Shown here piece after piece: positions 22,887 to 24,785 of a stretch of 24,785 nt of DNA. The stretch lies in the NCBI GenBank assembly GCA_040901705.1, contig JBBDYI010000179.1, positions 1 to 24,785 on the forward strand. Reading direction: 5' to 3'. Made by a program: the position numbers and the translations under genes. The notes beneath the pieces are model-generated. The model made no database searches. It was not told the DNA's origin and saw only the letters and a program-made list of their open reading frames with translations. This stretch comes from PLA5 sp040901705 (lineage in GTDB: Bacteria > Planctomycetota > Planctomycetia > Pirellulales > PLA5). The first letter of the stretch is position 1. Every line of letters starts with the position of its first letter.

Positions 22887-23462
22887 ATGTCCGCCGAATC
22901 GTCGCCGCCAACTCCCGAGATATTGCTTCACGCCGAGTTCTTTCTCGGCCGCGACGAATTCGCCCAAGCGCTACTGGCCGTGTTTCGCCACAACGGCGCG
23001 CTGCGCAAACGGGCGATTGCCATCTGGCTCGTCTCCACCGGCGTGCTCGGGGCGTTTGCCGCTATGAACGATCGTTGGCGAGACCCAACCGTGATTGGCT
23101 TCGTCGTATTGTTTGGTTCCCTGTACGCGTTGTTGTATCAGCGACGGTTCGCAAAGCGGACTGTCAATGCCTCGCTAATGGCAATGAAAATCGACACCGC
23201 GCCGGGCGTCATCGGCCAACGTCGCGTTCAGGTCACGTCGAACGAACTGCTAACCGCAGGTGAGGTAACGCGGATGGCTAGCCGTCTCGACACCCTGCAA
23301 TTGCTACGCGAAGACGACATGGCCATCGTCTTGTTTCCCGGCGGCATGTTCCTGCCGATTCCGCGCGACGGCAACTACGGCCGCGAGACCTTCGCCACGT
23401 TCTGTGATAAACTGCAACGGTTGATCGCCGAAGCGGCCCAGGCTCGTTTGCCGCGCGTGTAA
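22887..23462 (+). CDS. YcxB-like membrane protein
   Basis: A 191-residue protein with two membrane helices (about 43-62 IAIWLVSTGVLGAFAAM and 67-85 VIGFVVLFGSLYALLY) followed by a cytoplasmic-looking beta domain with VQVTSNELLTAGEVTRMASR and AIVLFPGGMFLPIPRDG. This layout, with the conserved phrase ending LPIPR, resembles the YcxB-like family (unknown function). It starts 22 bases after the ceramidase-like gene and is probably co-transcribed with it. The ATG used (22887) overlaps another ATG at 22883 in a different frame, which might affect initiation. Confidence in the gene is high; confidence in the family name is moderate. Confidence 0.78.
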   Translation: MSAESSPPTPEILLHAEFFLGRDEFAQALLAVFRHNGALRKRAIAIWLVSTGVLGAFAAMNDRWRDPTVIGFVVLFGSLYALLYQRRFAKRTVNASLMAMKIDTAPGVIGQRRVQVTSNELLTAGEVTRMASRLDTLQLLREDDMAIVLFPGGMFLPIPRDGNYGRETFATFCDKLQRLIAEAAQARLPRV

Positions 23463-23521
23463 CGCCGCACGTGCATTCGTATCGTCGTGTCGCCGCGCGG
23501 CAGCGGCGAAGCATCGCGGTG

Positions 23522-23574
23522 CCCCGACCCCCGACCCCCGATCCCTGCCCCCCGATCCCTGCCCCCCGAACCCC
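23522..23574 (-). repeat. C-rich leader with two 14-bp repeats; G-quadruplex motif on minus strand
   Basis: The bases just before acpS are runs of CCCC to CCCCCC separated by 2-6 bases, including two copies of ATCCCTGCCCCCCG (23541-23568). The opposite strand therefore has at least six GGG or longer runs within about 50 bases, fitting a G-quadruplex. No Shine-Dalgarno site fits before acpS. Confidence 0.8.
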
Positions 23575-23967
23575 ATGCAAATCCTCGGCATCGGCACCGA
23601 CATCATCGAATGCCTGCGGATCGCCCGGATGATCGAGCGGCACGGCGAGCGGTTCATCTCGCGCGTGTTCACGCCGCAGGAGATCGAATACTGCGCCAGC
23701 CGACGCGCCGCCACGCAGCACTACGCCGGACGCTGGGCCGCCAAGGAAGCGATCATGAAAGCGCTCGGCACCGGTTGGGTCCGCGGCGTCAATTGGACCG
23801 ACATCGAAATTCACAACGAGCCGGGCGGAAAGCCGACGACCGCCTTTCGCGGCGGCATGCGCGACCTGGTCGCCTCGCTCGGCGTGACCGACGTGCTGCT
23901 GAGCATCTCGCACTGCCGCACGCACGCCGTGGCCTATGCAACGGCCGTGACGGACGAAGAGGTCTAG
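23575..23967 (+). CDS. acpS: Holo-[acyl-carrier-protein] synthase
   Basis: A 130-residue AcpS, which moves the 4'-phosphopantetheine arm from CoA to the serine of acyl carrier protein, a step needed for fatty acid synthesis. The family motifs are complete: ILGIGTDIIE with Asp9 binding magnesium, FTPQEIEYC, RWAAKEAIMKALGTG with Glu58 and Lys57, and SISHCRTHAVAYA near the end. Length is normal. The ATG lies directly after a C-rich leader without a ribosome site. The alpha/beta hydrolase gene follows after 29 bases on the same strand. Confidence 0.96.
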   Translation: MQILGIGTDIIECLRIARMIERHGERFISRVFTPQEIEYCASRRAATQHYAGRWAAKEAIMKALGTGWVRGVNWTDIEIHNEPGGKPTTAFRGGMRDLVASLGVTDVLLSISHCRTHAVAYATAVTDEEV

Positions 23968-23996
23968 GCGATTGGCCAGAGGACGTTGGGGGTGCA

Positions 23997-24785
23997 ATGC
24001 TCGTTGAACTCGTGCAGACGACGACGGCGGATGGCGTGCGGCTCGACGGGGCATTGCTGCCGCGCGGCGAGTGTGAGGCAAACCACGCGAAGTCAGCACC
24101 GCAACTCGCCCTCGACGCGGTGCTCTGTCTACATGGCGCAGGCAGCCACTTCTACGGCTCGTCGATCTTTCCCGGCCTCACTGATACGTTCGCCAACTTG
24201 GGACTCGCCGTCCTCCGCGTCAACACCCGTGGGCACGACATCGTCAGCACGGCGGCCACCGACCGCGGCCCCAAGCGACTCGGCGGAGCGTTCGAGATCG
24301 TCGACGATTGCCGCCACGACGTCGCCGCCTGGCTCGATTTTCTCGCCGCCCGCGGTCTGCCGCGCGTCGCCATAGTCGGCCACAGCCTCGGCGCGGTCAA
24401 GGCGATCTACGCCCTCGCCAACCAGCCGCACGAATCGGCCCACTGCATCATCGCGATCTCGCCGCCGCGATTGTCGTATCGGCACTTTCGCCAATCGCCC
24501 CGCGACGCCGAGTTTTTCGCCGCCATCACAACGGCGCAAGAACACGTCGCCGCCGGCCGCGGCGAGACACTGATGGAAGTCACGTTCCCGCTGCCGTATC
24601 TGATCACCGCGGCCGGCTACGTCGATAAATACGGTCCCGCGGAGCGATACGATTTCGTCAACTTGCTCGACCGCACGCCCTGCCCCGCGCTGTTCACGTT
24701 CGGCGAAGTGGAATTGCATCAAAACGCCGCGTTCTACGGCCTCGCAGATGCCGTCGAACAAGCGCCCGCCGGGCCGCACCGCCGA
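23997..24785 (+). CDS. Alpha/beta hydrolase (partial, runs off the end)
   Basis: An open frame of 263 codons without a stop before the window ends, so the C-terminus is missing. It starts at an ATG with GGGGGTG close by. The alpha/beta hydrolase parts are clear: AVLCLHGAGSHFYGSS with the oxyanion-side HG (46-47), AVLRVNTRGHD, and the nucleophile elbow VGHSLGAVKAIYAL (Ser130). The later part (VTFPLPYLITAAGYVDKYGP, then TPCPALFTFGE) leads to the strand that usually carries the acid; the catalytic Asp and His are not identified here. It probably hydrolyses a small ester or lipid. Position downstream of acpS is no firm clue to substrate. Confidence 0.85.
   Translation, partial: MLVELVQTTTADGVRLDGALLPRGECEANHAKSAPQLALDAVLCLHGAGSHFYGSSIFPGLTDTFANLGLAVLRVNTRGHDIVSTAATDRGPKRLGGAFEIVDDCRHDVAAWLDFLAARGLPRVAIVGHSLGAVKAIYALANQPHESAHCIIAISPPRLSYRHFRQSPRDAEFFAAITTAQEHVAAGRGETLMEVTFPLPYLITAAGYVDKYGPAERYDFVNLLDRTPCPALFTFGEVELHQNAAFYGLADAVEQAPAGPHRR

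Noticed and set aside
23575..24785. acpS and the hydrolase as part of a polyketide cluster
   Set aside because: AcpS here has normal primary-metabolism features and no carrier protein or ketosynthase gene is in the window.

Overview
The window looks like a chromosomal segment of a GC-rich planctomycete, probably of the Pirellulales type. This rests on gene content and style rather than on a marker gene. The clues are a primary sigma factor with a long acidic N-terminus, planctomycete-style families (secreted ceramidase-like protein, divergent CorA-like protein, UVR-motif protein, small conserved unknowns), few strong Shine-Dalgarno sites, and intergenic DNA full of short repeat modules such as TCATCAC and CCTCCGTG. 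No phage, transposase, CRISPR array or rRNA is visible. There is one tRNA, tRNA-Leu(CAG).

Layout: a WD40 protein (152-1174, +); a minus-strand pair made of the primary sigma factor and a DJ-1/PfpI protein (3561-1373) with a clear intrinsic terminator between them; a 0.7 kb gap; then a plus-strand run of an SDR oxidoreductase, a small four-helix membrane protein, a squalene-hopene-type class II terpene cyclase, a DUF116/polyprenyl diphosphate synthase fusion and a chorismate-lyase-like protein (4332-10388). Convergent to this run lie a UVR-motif protein and an OsmC-like protein (minus). A CorA-like membrane protein (plus), the tRNA-Leu and a small unknown follow. Next come ilvN-ilvC (branched-chain amino acids, minus), a secreted CAP protein, and a secreted thioredoxin-like/CAP-like protein interrupted by an in-frame TAA. 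The last part, on the plus strand, holds a secreted 695-residue unknown, a small conserved unknown, a ceramidase-like secreted protein, a YcxB-like membrane protein, acpS and an alpha/beta hydrolase that runs off the end.

The strongest candidate for an undescribed system is 5715-10388. Three consecutive genes could supply a polyprenyl diphosphate, a terpene-cyclising enzyme and 4-hydroxybenzoate, which together would suit a cyclised terpenoid or meroterpenoid pathway. The fused DUF116 domain has no assigned role. No UbiA-type prenyltransferase lies in the window, so the pathway is inferred. Other points of note are the nonsense codon at 17504-17506, a 274-bp nested inverted-repeat element at 20496-20769, a hairpin element at 13221-13314 and a C-rich (G-quadruplex-capable) leader in front of acpS.
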